64,000 bases of DNA, from the NCBI RefSeq assembly GCF_025998815.1, contig NZ_AP026678.1:2294001-2358000 (forward strand). The letters are read 5' to 3'. The stretch's first letter is position 1. Every line of letters starts with the position of its first letter. Below are positions 53,643-63,400 of the stretch, in pieces. Origin of the DNA: Ignavibacterium sp. Lineage in GTDB: Bacteria; Bacteroidota; Ignavibacteria; Ignavibacteriales; Ignavibacteriaceae. Under the pieces are notes generated by a model. The model saw only the letters and a list, made by a program, of their open reading frames with translations. It was not told the origin of the DNA and did no database searches. Made by a program: the position numbers and the translations under genes.

Positions 53643-56600
53643 TTACTTCAGTAGCAGCATCTTCTTTATACTTACATAATTTCCTGCCTGCATTCTGCAG
53701 AAGTAAATTCCGGTTGAATAATTACTTCCGTTAAATGTTATTTCATAAGTTCCTGCATCTTTTTCTTCATCAACAACAGTTTGCACAAGTTCTCCGAGAA
53801 TGTTATATACAGCAAGTCTAACAGTACTTCGCTCAGGAACCGAGTATCTGATTGTTGTAACGGGATTAAATGGATTAGGATAATTCTGGAATAGTTCAAA
53901 TTTATCGGGTGTAATTTTTAACTTATCATCAACTGGTAATATCAGACTGTTCATTCCGAACATTACGGCCAACGGGGAAGAAAATATTGGACCTCCGGCT
54001 CCGTTATTTCTGTAACTTATTCCTTGGGTTCCGTATTGATTTTCTATACCTATTAATGCATCGTTTGCAATTTCCTCCGGAACCGGAATTGTTGATTCCG
54101 TGTCGTTATATTGATATAAAATATTTCCATTGGGATAAAGTATTATCTGAAAAGTGATATAATCATTGGAAGATAATTTAGGATGTGCGTGGAAATAAGT
54201 TACTACGAATTTATTACCAACTATTCCATAGTATATTTTAGCATCAGGGAATAGATTACCATCCAACACAAGGTCCATAGCACAAGCAGCCAGAATGTTA
54301 TTCGGTTCAAGTACAAAGGGTATTATAGCATTTGATGCTGTTAAAGTATAACCATTTCCAAAAGACAAATACCCGTTTGAATTTATAAATATCTGATTAT
54401 ACGAACCAGAATAAAACGGAAAGTTAAACTGTAAATCAACGGGACCCAAATATCCGTCATCGGCATCACCGGCAGTCCAGTTTGTAACAATGTTATGCCC
54501 AAATGAAACAGGGTCTAACCAATTATATTCCGGATGACTCGGTGAACCATCCGAAATTGAATTTGCAAAAAAGTAGCCTCCTGAATTTTCATCTCCACCA
54601 CCAAAGTTTATTGTGTATGGAGAGTTTGTGCCATACAATAATTCATCTTTATAATAAACAAAATGGATGTTATTGGAGGGGTCACAGTCAACATCAAAAA
54701 AATTAGTCATAAAATAATCCATCCCCGATTCAATATTTCTGGTAACAAAGAAATTTCCTACTTTTTTTGCATATCTCAATTCTCCATTATCAGATGATAC
54801 ATAAAGAATGTACGGAATACCGTTATTATCAACAGCAATTGCATTGGGTCCACCCATAAATCCGCCAGTATCAACAAAGAAAGTTTGCCAGGAATTATTA
54901 ATCCTAAATGCATATTTGTAATCTTCATTATTGATATAATCGCCAACATAGGAGATATGAGGTATGTTCGAAGAATCAACTGCTATATCCAAAACAAGAG
55001 TCTCCATCTGCCCACCAGTCCAACCCTGTTCTACCACTTCAGGCTGATGCCATTGTCCGTCGGGGCTATTTGTAATATACACCGGACCCTGGTTCATTGC
55101 TATATTATAAGTTGCAAAATGAACGTAGTTATTTTTATCAACATCCATTGAAAATGAATTGTATGAATCGGAAATCAGTTCCGGTGAACTCCAGCTACCG
55201 GAAACATTGTTCAGATAGAATATCTGTCCACTAAAGTAACCTGTCATAAATGCTATATGGACTTTACCATTACTATCTGTCCGAATAATTGGTGAGAACA
55301 TTTGTCCACCTTGCGGACCAATTGGTAAAGTAGATTGCCATTGCCCGGAAGAGTTATTTGTGTAGTAAAGAGTCATATTCGGATTATATGGTCCGTAAGG
55401 AGATATAACATATGCGATGTGTGCATTACCCTGATCATCAACATCCAAATCAGCACCTATTACAAATAAATCGCCTTGCGAACTATTAATAACTTCTTGC
55501 TGCCAGGAACCTGATTTGTTTGTAATGTAAGTAACCAACACCGGATAATCATTAAAGGTTAGTATATGAATGAAACCGTTTTTATCTACTCTTATTTTAG
55601 GAGTTGTTCCGGCATTTTCTATTCCGAGACCATTTGTTTGGACATCCCTGATTTGAAATAACTGGTTAATTGAATTATTACTTAAAATATAGTCCGGTTG
55701 ATCAGATGTTAATGATCCACGATTACTTGCATTACCTGTTAATATAGCTTTGCCTGTAATTGTGATTTCAACACTACTATCCGGAGGAAGGTTAAAAGTT
55801 CCCCAAAATATTACATTATCGCTGTTCCATCCGATTGCACCTGCGTTGGAAGAAACAGAGATAATTTCAATCTTGTTTGACAACGAATCGATGAACTGAA
55901 CATTTGTAGCAGTCTGTGGTCCCAAATTGCTTAGCAGCATTGTTAAAGTGAAAACAGAATTAAGTTGAATTGATTTTGAGTTAAAATAAGAGGTAACTGA
56001 CAAATCAGCTCCTGGTGGTTTCAGCCATAAATATACATCTGCATTTAAAGGCGTATAACTCCAGGGATTCCTTTTATCATCCCACCAACATATTTTATTA
56101 TCTCTCACAACAGGAAATAAATTATTATAATTTGAGGAATATATCTCCGTTACCTGTCCAACTATCCCCATATTCAGTGAATAATTATAGATTCCATACC
56201 TACCAGAATAATCATCAGAAAAAACAAGTTGTTTTCCTTTAAGGCAAGGGGTTATTTGATTCGATGGATGACTTCTGTTTTTTTCAATAAACCTTTTCGA
56301 GATGTTAAAGTAAAAAACATGGTTGAAGTATAAATACTGTAAATAATCGAAAATGTATATATCAATATCATCATCGCTATCCCAGGATTCCCAGCAAACT
56401 TTATAATTTGAAATTGAAGGATTTTGCTGTCGCACTTCATCATCTGTAATTTGAACCGTAGATGAATTGTAAGTATTGTAGAGATAGATATCTTCATTCA
56501 TACAGTACACAACAAGGTGTCCCTCAATATCCGCTCCACTGACAGGACCATCATTCTGATTAGTAATATTATATAATATTGGTGGAGTTGTATTGAGATC

Positions 56601-57050
56601 ATAATAAACAAGACATCCGGTTGTTGAACATGAAAAATCTCTGAACAATAATTTGCCTTCCTTGAAAGCCATAATGAATTGAAGATCTGGAAAATCAATT
56701 AATGGATAAATTCCGTATTGAGGATTTGCAATATCGAAAATATAAATATCAGTTTCTCCATTTATCTCCTCTTCCCAGATAACACGTGTTCCTGAAATAT
56801 GCGGTCGGTATTTGTAATTTGAACTGGTAGTAATTTGTTGAGTAGTGCTATCCGAGATATCATACATATAAACTTGAGGGGTTCCGTCTCTTTCATCTAT
56901 CCAAACAATGTAGTTCCCGTCCATATCGCTTTGCCATTGGTTACCGTTTGCATCACAAACTACTCTGACTCCATACTGGGCAAAGAGTAATTCTGTATTA
57001 AAAAAAAGGATAAAAGAAAAAACAAAGAAAAAAATAAATTTTCTTTTCAT
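53643..57050 (-). CDS. large T9SS-secreted propeller/DUF11 protein
   Basis: 1135 aa from the Met with GGGAGGGAAGGGAA immediately before it; an ATG seven codons upstream is less likely. Signal peptide about 1-25. N-terminal part (30-345): TolB-like propeller blades (NYIVWIDERDGTPQVYMYD, HISGTRVIWEEEINGETDIY). About 350-470: a DUF11-type domain (PGADLSVTSYFN, LSNLGPQTATNVQFIDSLSN). About 480-830: a second propeller-like series (GNAHIAYVISPYGPY, GKVHIAFMTG, NIPHISYVG). A further beta-rich domain, then a type A T9SS domain of the RYSVPERSTVRLAVYN type. A big extracellular binding or structural protein; ligand unknown. Preceded by a 187-aa T9SS gene on the same strand. Confidence 0.82.
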   Translation of the reverse strand: MKRKFIFFFVFSFILFFNTELLFAQYGVRVVCDANGNQWQSDMDGNYIVWIDERDGTPQVYMYDISDSTTQQITTSSNYKYRPHISGTRVIWEEEINGETDIYIFDIANPQYGIYPLIDFPDLQFIMAFKEGKLLFRDFSCSTTGCLVYYDLNTTPPILYNITNQNDGPVSGADIEGHLVVYCMNEDIYLYNTYNSSTVQITDDEVRQQNPSISNYKVCWESWDSDDDIDIYIFDYLQYLYFNHVFYFNISKRFIEKNRSHPSNQITPCLKGKQLVFSDDYSGRYGIYNYSLNMGIVGQVTEIYSSNYNNLFPVVRDNKICWWDDKRNPWSYTPLNADVYLWLKPPGADLSVTSYFNSKSIQLNSVFTLTMLLSNLGPQTATNVQFIDSLSNKIEIISVSSNAGAIGWNSDNVIFWGTFNLPPDSSVEITITGKAILTGNASNRGSLTSDQPDYILSNNSINQLFQIRDVQTNGLGIENAGTTPKIRVDKNGFIHILTFNDYPVLVTYITNKSGSWQQEVINSSQGDLFVIGADLDVDDQGNAHIAYVISPYGPYNPNMTLYYTNNSSGQWQSTLPIGPQGGQMFSPIIRTDSNGKVHIAFMTGYFSGQIFYLNNVSGSWSSPELISDSYNSFSMDVDKNNYVHFATYNIAMNQGPVYITNSPDGQWHQPEVVEQGWTGGQMETLVLDIAVDSSNIPHISYVGDYINNEDYKYAFRINNSWQTFFVDTGGFMGGPNAIAVDNNGIPYILYVSSDNGELRYAKKVGNFFVTRNIESGMDYFMTNFFDVDCDPSNNIHFVYYKDELLYGTNSPYTINFGGGDENSGGYFFANSISDGSPSHPEYNWLDPVSFGHNIVTNWTAGDADDGYLGPVDLQFNFPFYSGSYNQIFINSNGYLSFGNGYTLTASNAIIPFVLEPNNILAACAMDLVLDGNLFPDAKIYYGIVGNKFVVTYFHAHPKLSSNDYITFQIILYPNGNILYQYNDTESTIPVPEEIANDALIGIENQYGTQGISYRNNGAGGPIFSSPLAVMFGMNSLILPVDDKLKITPDKFELFQNYPNPFNPVTTIRYSVPERSTVRLAVYNILGELVQTVVDEEKDAGTYEITFNGSNYSTGIYFCRMQAGNYVSIKKMLLLK

Positions 57051-57094
57051 TTCCCTTCCCTCCCAACACATAATATAATTGATTAAATTGTTCA

Positions 57095-57125
57095 GGGGTT
57101 ACGCTATTCATTTTTGCATAACCCC
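57095..57125 (-). terminator. hairpin between two T9SS genes
   Basis: GGGGTTA / TAACCCC with a 17-base loop whose ends (CGC/GCA) nearly extend the stem. It follows the 57139 stop on the minus strand and lacks a clear U-run, so it may be a pausing or mRNA-end structure more than a true terminator. Confidence 0.5.
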
Positions 57126-57138
57126 CGAATTAATTTTT

Positions 57139-57660
57139 CTACTTCAACAACATCATCTTCTTTATACTCACATAATTAGCTGCCTGCATTCTGCAGAAAT
57201 ATATTCCGGAAGATAGCCCTGTTGAATATAATTTTACTTCATACCATCCCCTGTCTTTTTCTTCATTAACTAATGTTACGACTTCTTCACCTGCTATGTT
57301 ATAAACTTTGATAGAAACATTACTTCTTTCCGGAACGGCATACTTTATTATTGTACTTGGGTTGAACGGATTAGGATAATTCTGCTCAAGCTTATATTGT
57401 GTTGGTAAAACATCTTCATCTTCAACCGATGTAAGAACATCCTGCTGATAAACATTCCAGAATCCAAAAGTGGTAATGTTTGTTGTGCCGGCAACTTTAC
57501 CTATAACCGGTTCACCCAGAGTAAATGCTATAATGTTTGTTGTGCCTGATACTTTACCTCCTCCAGAACCAACTACCCCATAATCAATCTGATTCTGAGA
57601 GAATGTAAATCCAAGCGGAAGTAAAAGTATCATTACCGTAATCAGATTTTTTATTTTCAT
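57139..57660 (-). CDS. short T9SS-targeted protein
   Basis: 173 aa from the ATG at 57660; AAAAAGGAGAAC lies 9 bases before it, whereas the in-frame ATG at 57702 lies upstream of that site. Signal peptide about 1-22 (LLPLGFTFSQ). The mature region before the sorting domain is only about 70 residues with two repeats: GGKVSGTTNIIAFTLGEPV and GKVAGTTNITTFGFWNV. The remainder is a type A T9SS domain (NYPNPFNPSTIIKYAVPERS, IAGEEVVTLV, GIYFCRMQAA). It is nearly just a sorting tag with a small tail; related short proteins are common near larger T9SS cargo. Function unknown. Confidence 0.78.
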   Translation of the reverse strand: MKIKNLITVMILLLPLGFTFSQNQIDYGVVGSGGGKVSGTTNIIAFTLGEPVIGKVAGTTNITTFGFWNVYQQDVLTSVEDEDVLPTQYKLEQNYPNPFNPSTIIKYAVPERSNVSIKVYNIAGEEVVTLVNEEKDRGWYEVKLYSTGLSSGIYFCRMQAANYVSIKKMMLLK

Positions 57661-57693
57661 AATTAATGTTCTCCTTTTTCTTTTTGTAAATCT

Positions 57694-57723
57694 TCCGGGC
57701 AATGTGTTTTTTCACTGCCCGGA
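57694..57723 (-). terminator. hairpin after the tail-fibre-like gene
   Basis: TCCGGGCA / TGCCCGGA, 8-bp GC-rich stem, 14-base T-rich loop, between the 57757 stop and the next gene of the same strand. No clear U-run; it may reduce but not stop read-through into the T9SS genes. Confidence 0.55.
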
Positions 57724-57756
57724 CTAACTAACACTATGCACTCCTACAGCTTATGA

Positions 57757-60048
57757 TTACTTCCCTCTCTCTTTTTCTCTGGCTATATGTTTATAATCTA
57801 TACCCATTGTTTCCGGTAATCCAAATGCTTCAGGATATAAATATTTTCCAACATCATCACCTTTCTTGTATTCTTCAACAGGAATACGATATTTCTCTGC
57901 AAACGGATCATGTCTGATTCCGGTAACCTGCCAGGAGACTTTTACATTTGGTTTATCGGTGCGAATTGTGAATTGGTTATTCTGAATTTCCTGGGCCACA
58001 ATTGCCTGAGCAAAATCACCAATAACAGTTAACTGATAACGGAAATCTTTATTTAATGCTTCGAACCATTCCGGTAAAGTTACTGTTGCATAACCTGAAG
58101 CATCGGTTATAACAGTACCATCATAAATGTTTTTCATATCCGGTGATTCAACAAAGGAGTGATAGAGATATTTATTCTGTGGATCTAAAGGGTGATCAAT
58201 CTTGAAAGAACCACCACCCTTAGAGATTGTGCCTGTTACATTTACATCGCCATTGAAATAGCCTGCCCAGTTAGTTCCGCTGCCGGAAGCCCTACCATAA
58301 ACGCCATAGTTAGTTCCGCTGCCGGAAGCCCTACCATAAACGCCATAGTTAGTTCCGCTTCCACCGGATACATATCCATCTACACCAGTATAATTAGCTG
58401 AGCCCGTGGGAAAGACGGAGCCATGTACGCCTTTGTATCCTCCTACAAAATAACCACCATAGCCATAATAATCTGCCGGAACTGATATACCATATACTGC
58501 TTTCGCATCTGAATTCCCGATTCCGGTATACTCAGAGTGTAAAACATGAGTACTCGGTGATAGTGAGTCAGAAGTAAAATAACCTGCGTATCTTCGGTTC
58601 GTTGATATATGCAGCGGATATTCCGGAGAGGTTGTGCCAATACCTACATTTTTTTTATAAATAGTTAGAGTATTAAATTCATCCCAACTATTTCCGGCAC
58701 CCAGGATTAGCCTGTTTTGACCACCTTGTGATACAATAGTGTTATTACCAGCACCAGCACCATCGGTTGGCACGCCAATTTTTAATCTAATTGTTTCATT
58801 TCCAATTTTAAAATCCCCCTCTGTATTTAATAAGTCCCAATTTCCTCCTAGAATATCAACTTTCGCCTGTGGATTAGAATTACCAATACCAACATTACCA
58901 TTTCTATCAAAAGTCATTAATTTTTTAATCTCAGAATAACCATTATCATGAGTTGTGTTAATCGAAAATTTCTTCTGGTAAACATCAAATTCCCAACCTT
59001 TTTCATCCACTGGTTGTCCTTCCTCTATAAATGCCATCCCAAATCCACCGGCGCGTGAAATTTTTAACCCCAGGCCTGCCGTAGGGTTAGCATTGATTGT
59101 AAGTGAATAATCCGGAGTTGTTGTCCCAATACCAATTTTACTTCCTGATTGATATAAGACTGAACTACCAAGTGTTGAACTTCCTGTAAATAAAGGAATG
59201 TAATTGGTTGTTCCGCTTCCTCCAATTCCTCCGGATGTGGATGAAATTGTGAGATTTTGTCCGCTTGGTGTAATTGTAATATTGCTACCTGCAACGAGGT
59301 TAACATTATCTTTTAAATTATTTATAGATTTTACAACCTGTGAGTTTGCAATGTCTGTAGCTGTGATCGTACCATCAGCAATTTTAGAACTTGTAACTGA
59401 GTTATTTTGCAGCATTGCAGTTGTAATTCCATCATTGGCTACACTTATTGTTCCGGTTGTAGTTATTGGTCCGCCTGTAAGTCCTGCACCAGTATTAATC
59501 TGTGTAACAGTTCCTCCGCCTCCACCGGAAGCAGAAATTGTTAAATCATTTCCGCTTGGCGTAATTGTAACATTACTACCTGCAACAAGATTAACATCAT
59601 CTTTTAATCCGTTCAGACTTTTTACAATCTGTCCGCTGTGAATTTTGGAAGCAGTTAAACTGTTATCAGGAACAGAAAGACTCATTCTGCTGTATGGAAC
59701 CGATGAGAATGGAACTCTTGGTGTTAATTCGCTACCGCTTCCAACGGTAATTCCGAGCCAGTATGCAGCATCAAAAGGAAGAGTGATTGGTGTTACGGTG
59801 CCAAGTTGTGTTGAAAAAATTCCATCCACAACATTTACAAGCTTTGTTTCGGTCCATAATTCTGTTCCGCCGGTTTCAGCATTGTAAATTTTGAAAGTAA
59901 CATTATAGTCTCCGTTGGAAACTATATTCCCCGAGGCATCTTTCAGAACGCCCTGAAAGTTAATTGTTTGTGGAATGCTTTGTGAATACAATTCAAAGGA
60001 AAACAAAGCAGAAAGCAGAATAACGAAGAAGATATTCATTCTTTTCAT
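57757..60048 (-). CDS. tail-fibre-like exported surface protein
   Basis: 763 aa, AAAAGGAGT ahead of the ATG, signal peptide about 1-22 (FSFELYSQ). N-terminal domain IPQTINFQGVLKDASGNIVS with FKIYNAETGGTELWTE and TPRVPFSSVPYSRMS is common in Bacteroidota-group exported proteins. The middle resembles phage tail fibres: repeated DNVNLVAGSNVTITPSGNDL and NDGITTAMLQNNSVTSSKI, GIGTTTPDYSLTINAN, GVYGRASGSGTN repeats. The C-terminal part (about 640-763; HPLDPQNKYLYHSFVESPDM) also resembles the end domain of such proteins. No T9SS domain, unlike its downstream neighbours. It starts 54 bp after the small membrane-protein gene. Confidence 0.8.
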   Translation of the reverse strand: MKRMNIFFVILLSALFSFELYSQSIPQTINFQGVLKDASGNIVSNGDYNVTFKIYNAETGGTELWTETKLVNVVDGIFSTQLGTVTPITLPFDAAYWLGITVGSGSELTPRVPFSSVPYSRMSLSVPDNSLTASKIHSGQIVKSLNGLKDDVNLVAGSNVTITPSGNDLTISASGGGGGTVTQINTGAGLTGGPITTTGTISVANDGITTAMLQNNSVTSSKIADGTITATDIANSQVVKSINNLKDNVNLVAGSNITITPSGQNLTISSTSGGIGGSGTTNYIPLFTGSSTLGSSVLYQSGSKIGIGTTTPDYSLTINANPTAGLGLKISRAGGFGMAFIEEGQPVDEKGWEFDVYQKKFSINTTHDNGYSEIKKLMTFDRNGNVGIGNSNPQAKVDILGGNWDLLNTEGDFKIGNETIRLKIGVPTDGAGAGNNTIVSQGGQNRLILGAGNSWDEFNTLTIYKKNVGIGTTSPEYPLHISTNRRYAGYFTSDSLSPSTHVLHSEYTGIGNSDAKAVYGISVPADYYGYGGYFVGGYKGVHGSVFPTGSANYTGVDGYVSGGSGTNYGVYGRASGSGTNYGVYGRASGSGTNWAGYFNGDVNVTGTISKGGGSFKIDHPLDPQNKYLYHSFVESPDMKNIYDGTVITDASGYATVTLPEWFEALNKDFRYQLTVIGDFAQAIVAQEIQNNQFTIRTDKPNVKVSWQVTGIRHDPFAEKYRIPVEEYKKGDDVGKYLYPEAFGLPETMGIDYKHIAREKERGK
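58269..58359 (-). repeat. 39-bp coding minisatellite
   Basis: Two identical 39-bp units (58269-58307 and 58308-58346) plus the first 13 bases of a third, encoding the 13-residue repeat GSGTNYGVYGRAS. In frame, so copy number changes would only lengthen or shorten the surface protein. Confidence 0.85.
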
Positions 60049-60101
60049 AGTACTTACTCCTTTTGTTAGTTGATTGATTGAGTTTATTTAACTATTAGTA
60101 T

Positions 60102-60290
60102 TTATTCATTTAATAAAAGAATGAAGATTATCAGCATAATTGAAATCGTTGTTATAATTACAAGCGAATAAATTGCAATTGTCATAATCTTTTCCTGCCG
60201 TTGTAACCTTGATATTGTTTTCTCAGTATCCGGAAGATTTTCCTTCTTTGAATTTGACCTACCAAATAACCTGAGATTATTTTTCATCAT
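60102..60290 (-). CDS. 62-aa single-pass membrane protein of the HTCS3 locus
   Basis: MMKNNLRLFGRSNSKKENLP then a charged stretch (DTEKTISRLQRQEKIM) and a hydrophobic helix of about 23 residues (IAIYSLVIITTISIMLIIF) ending NE. The first Met may be skipped for the second. No family recognised. It occupies the same place as the 46-aa protein at 6709-6849: about 175 bp after an HTCS stop and just before a large exported protein. Both have a polar N-terminus and a C-terminal helix, with a similar MT(V/I)AI at the helix start. A shared promoter layout stands upstream of each. Whether they touch the HTCS, the export system or the cargo is unknown. Confidence 0.7.
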   Translation of the reverse strand: MMKNNLRLFGRSNSKKENLPDTEKTISRLQRQEKIMTIAIYSLVIITTISIMLIIFILLLNE

Positions 60291-60350
60291 TGATCTTTTC
60301 TTTCAGCTTAAATAGGAATTACTTGAAACGGCTTAAAAAAAGAACTGATG

Positions 60351-60416
60351 CTAAACTACATTTCTAATAAAGGCGTGTATTGTTCTTTTGTATCAAAGTT
60401 TTGCTGTTTTGTGTCA
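60351..60416 (-). promoter_or_regulatory. putative HTCS3 operator and promoter
   Basis: Minus-strand half-sites TGATACAAAA (plus 60386-60395) and TGACACAAAA (60407-60416) are 21 bp apart. After exactly 27 bp comes TAGTTTAG (60351-60358), one mismatch from TAnnTTTG. The 12-base block TTGCTGTTTTGT (60401-60412) is identical in the HTCS1 copy at 6920-6931. About 60 bases separate the -7 element from the small-protein ATG. Confidence 0.65.
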
Positions 60417-60467
60417 GGAGTGATTGAAAGACGAGTACTATTAATAAAAATCAAAAATTGATTTCTA

Positions 60468-63400
60468 TTAGTTATTTTTTTCTTCTGTGAGATTTTTACA
60501 CTTTTCTCTGAATTCCGAAGGAAGACAACCAAAATATTTTTTGAATGCTTTGGAAAACTGACCCGGACTTGCAAAACCAATCTCAAGTGCAATCTGTGTG
60601 ATTCCGAACTTATTTTCTAAAATCATTTGAGCAGCTTTTCTCAACTTTACACTTCTTATAAACTCGCCCGGTCCATCTCCGGTTAAAGCTTTCAACTTTC
60701 TGCTAAGCTGACTTCTGCTAACACCAATTTCTTCTGAAAGTTTTTCTGAATCAAAATTAAAATTATAAATATTTCTTTCGATTGCTTCTGTTACTTTTTG
60801 AATAAATTCTTTATCCAGAATATTTGAAACGAGTGATTCGGGTTTGAGATATATTTCTTTGCTGAATTTTTCACGAAGAATTTTTCTCTGCTCTATCAGA
60901 TTTTTGATACGAACAAGAAGTTCTTCCGATTCAAAAGGTTTAACGATATAATCATCAGCACCTGTTTCAAGTCCTTCAATTTTACTGTCAAGCGTTGCTT
61001 TTGCAGTAAGAAGTATTACGGGAATATGACTTGTTCTTATATCTGTTTTTATTATTCTGCAAAATTCATTTCCATCCATTTCGGGCATCATTACATCACT
61101 TATAATAAGATCGGGTGAATGATTAATAGCCACTTCAATTCCTTCTTTTGCATTGCTGCAATCGAAAAGATTGTAGAGCGGCTTAAGTAAATAAGAAACA
61201 TATAACCTTACATCTTCAGAGTCATCGATAAAAAGTATAGAAGGTTTTTCATTTGTATGATCAGGAAAATCATTTTCGTTTTCCAAAGATGATTCTGATA
61301 CAAATTCCCCCTCTTCAATCGAATCAACATTTGCATCAGATGTTATTTGGTAATATTCATCCTGAGTTAATGGAATTACAATTGTAAACTTTGTTCCTTC
61401 GTTAAGTTTGCTTTCAACCCTGATATTCCATTGTTGAATTGATATTAACTCCTTAACAAGCGCCAATCCTATTCCAAATCCGTTTGATTTGTTTTCAGAA
61501 TCTTCAATCTGATAAAACCTTTCAAATATTTTAGGTAAATGTTCTTCTGCAATTCCAACTCCGGTATCACTAACTATGATTTTCAGATTATATTCTTGCC
61601 CGGGACTTTCTACTATTATATCAACTGAAATAGCTCCATATTTTGGTGTGAACTTGAATGCATTACTCAAAAGGTTATTTATTATTTTTTCAAGTTTATC
61701 CCGATCAAATGAAAGGGTTATATCTTTATAAAACGAATTAAATCCCAACTCAATATTTTTCTGTCGGGCAAAAGGAATAAAATTATTAACACAACCTCTT
61801 ATCACGCTTACAATATTTTGTAGCTGTTTGTTCAGTGGAATTGTTTCAGATTCAAGTTGCGAAAGCTCCAGTAGTTGGTCAATCAGATTCTGAAGCCTAT
61901 CAGCATTTCGTTTTATCATCTGATAATATTCAGGAAGATTTCCTTGTACCTTTCCTTCAATAAGTTGTTCAAGTGGTCCTTTTATTAATAACAGCGGTGT
62001 TCTGAACTCGTGAGAAAGATTTGCAAAAAATCTTGATTTCATTTTTTCTAATTCGCGCAAATGATGAGCTTCAAATTCCTGTCTGCGTAGTTCGCTTCTC
62101 AGCTTTTCTCTGTTCACCTGAAATCTGATTATTCCCCAGACTCCTAAAACAAAAATTATTATGTACAAACCAATAGCCCAGTAAGTCTGCCACCACGGAG
62201 GAGTAATAATTATAGTAAGAGTTTTAATATTATCTGACCAAACACCATCGCTGTTAGTTGCTCTCAATTTGAAAATATATTTACCGGGATTAAGGTTAGT
62301 GTATGTTGCAAATCTGTTTTTTGTCTCGATATTCCAATCTTTATCGAAACCTTCAAGTTTATAGGAATAAACAATTTCACCAGCGGAAGTAAAGTCAAGT
62401 GCCGCAAAATGAATTGAGAAAACATTATCCGAATATGGAATATTAATTTCATCGGAGAATGTAATACTTTTTTTGAGCAGAGATTTTTCTCCCACAATAA
62501 CAGACTTATTAAATATCTTTAAATCAGTAAGAACAATTGGTGGTATAAAATCCGAAAGTTTTATTTCTTCAGGCTTGAAGTAATTCAGACCGGATTTGCT
62601 ACCCATAAGTATTAAACCATTTTCCAATAAAACAGCTGATGAAAGATTCATATCATTACTGACCAATCCATCAGCAGTTGTAAAGTTAGTGAACCGTTCC
62701 GTTAAAGGATTAAATAATGATATGCCTGAACTTGTTCCAATCCATATATTGCCCGACTTATCTTCGACCAAACTCTTAATTGAATTATCAGGTAATCCAT
62801 CCGAGATAGAATAAATTTTTATAGTGACATTTTTAAGGGAATTATTTTTATCATTTAATATTGTGATTTTGTTTAACCCGTTATTTGTTCCCACCCATAA
62901 AATTGTTTTTCCGTTTTGTCCGCCATATTTTGATTCACAAATTGAGTATATACTATTACTGCTTAGTTTAATCTGAGAATTTTCTTCAGTAGTAAAATGA
63001 ATGAAAAAATTTGATAATTTGTCATAAATATTTAGTCCTCCACCGTTAGTGCCGATCCATATTCTCTTCCGAGAATCCTGATATATAACCCATACATCAT
63101 CATAGCTCAGGGATGCAGAATCTTCATTATTGTGAATCCATCTGGTAAATTCTTTTGTTGTGGGGTTAAGCTTTGCAAGCCCCAAGCCCCAATATCCAAT
63201 CCAGATATTATTATTATCATCAATTAATATTGATTTGTTGAAAAATCTTGACATAGATCTGGTTTTATTGTCAACAAAATTCCATTCAGTAAGTTTTCTG
63301 TTATTATTATCAAGCTGAAATATTCCTTTGCCGTAAGTGCCAATCCAAAGATTATTATTTCCATCTGCCGAGAGAGACCAGACATTTATATCGCCAAGCA

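Noticed and set aside
60356-60592. Minus-strand ORF overlapping the HTCS3 3' end
   Set aside because: It lies mostly in another frame of the AraC domain and runs across the operator; codon pattern is that of a frame shadow.
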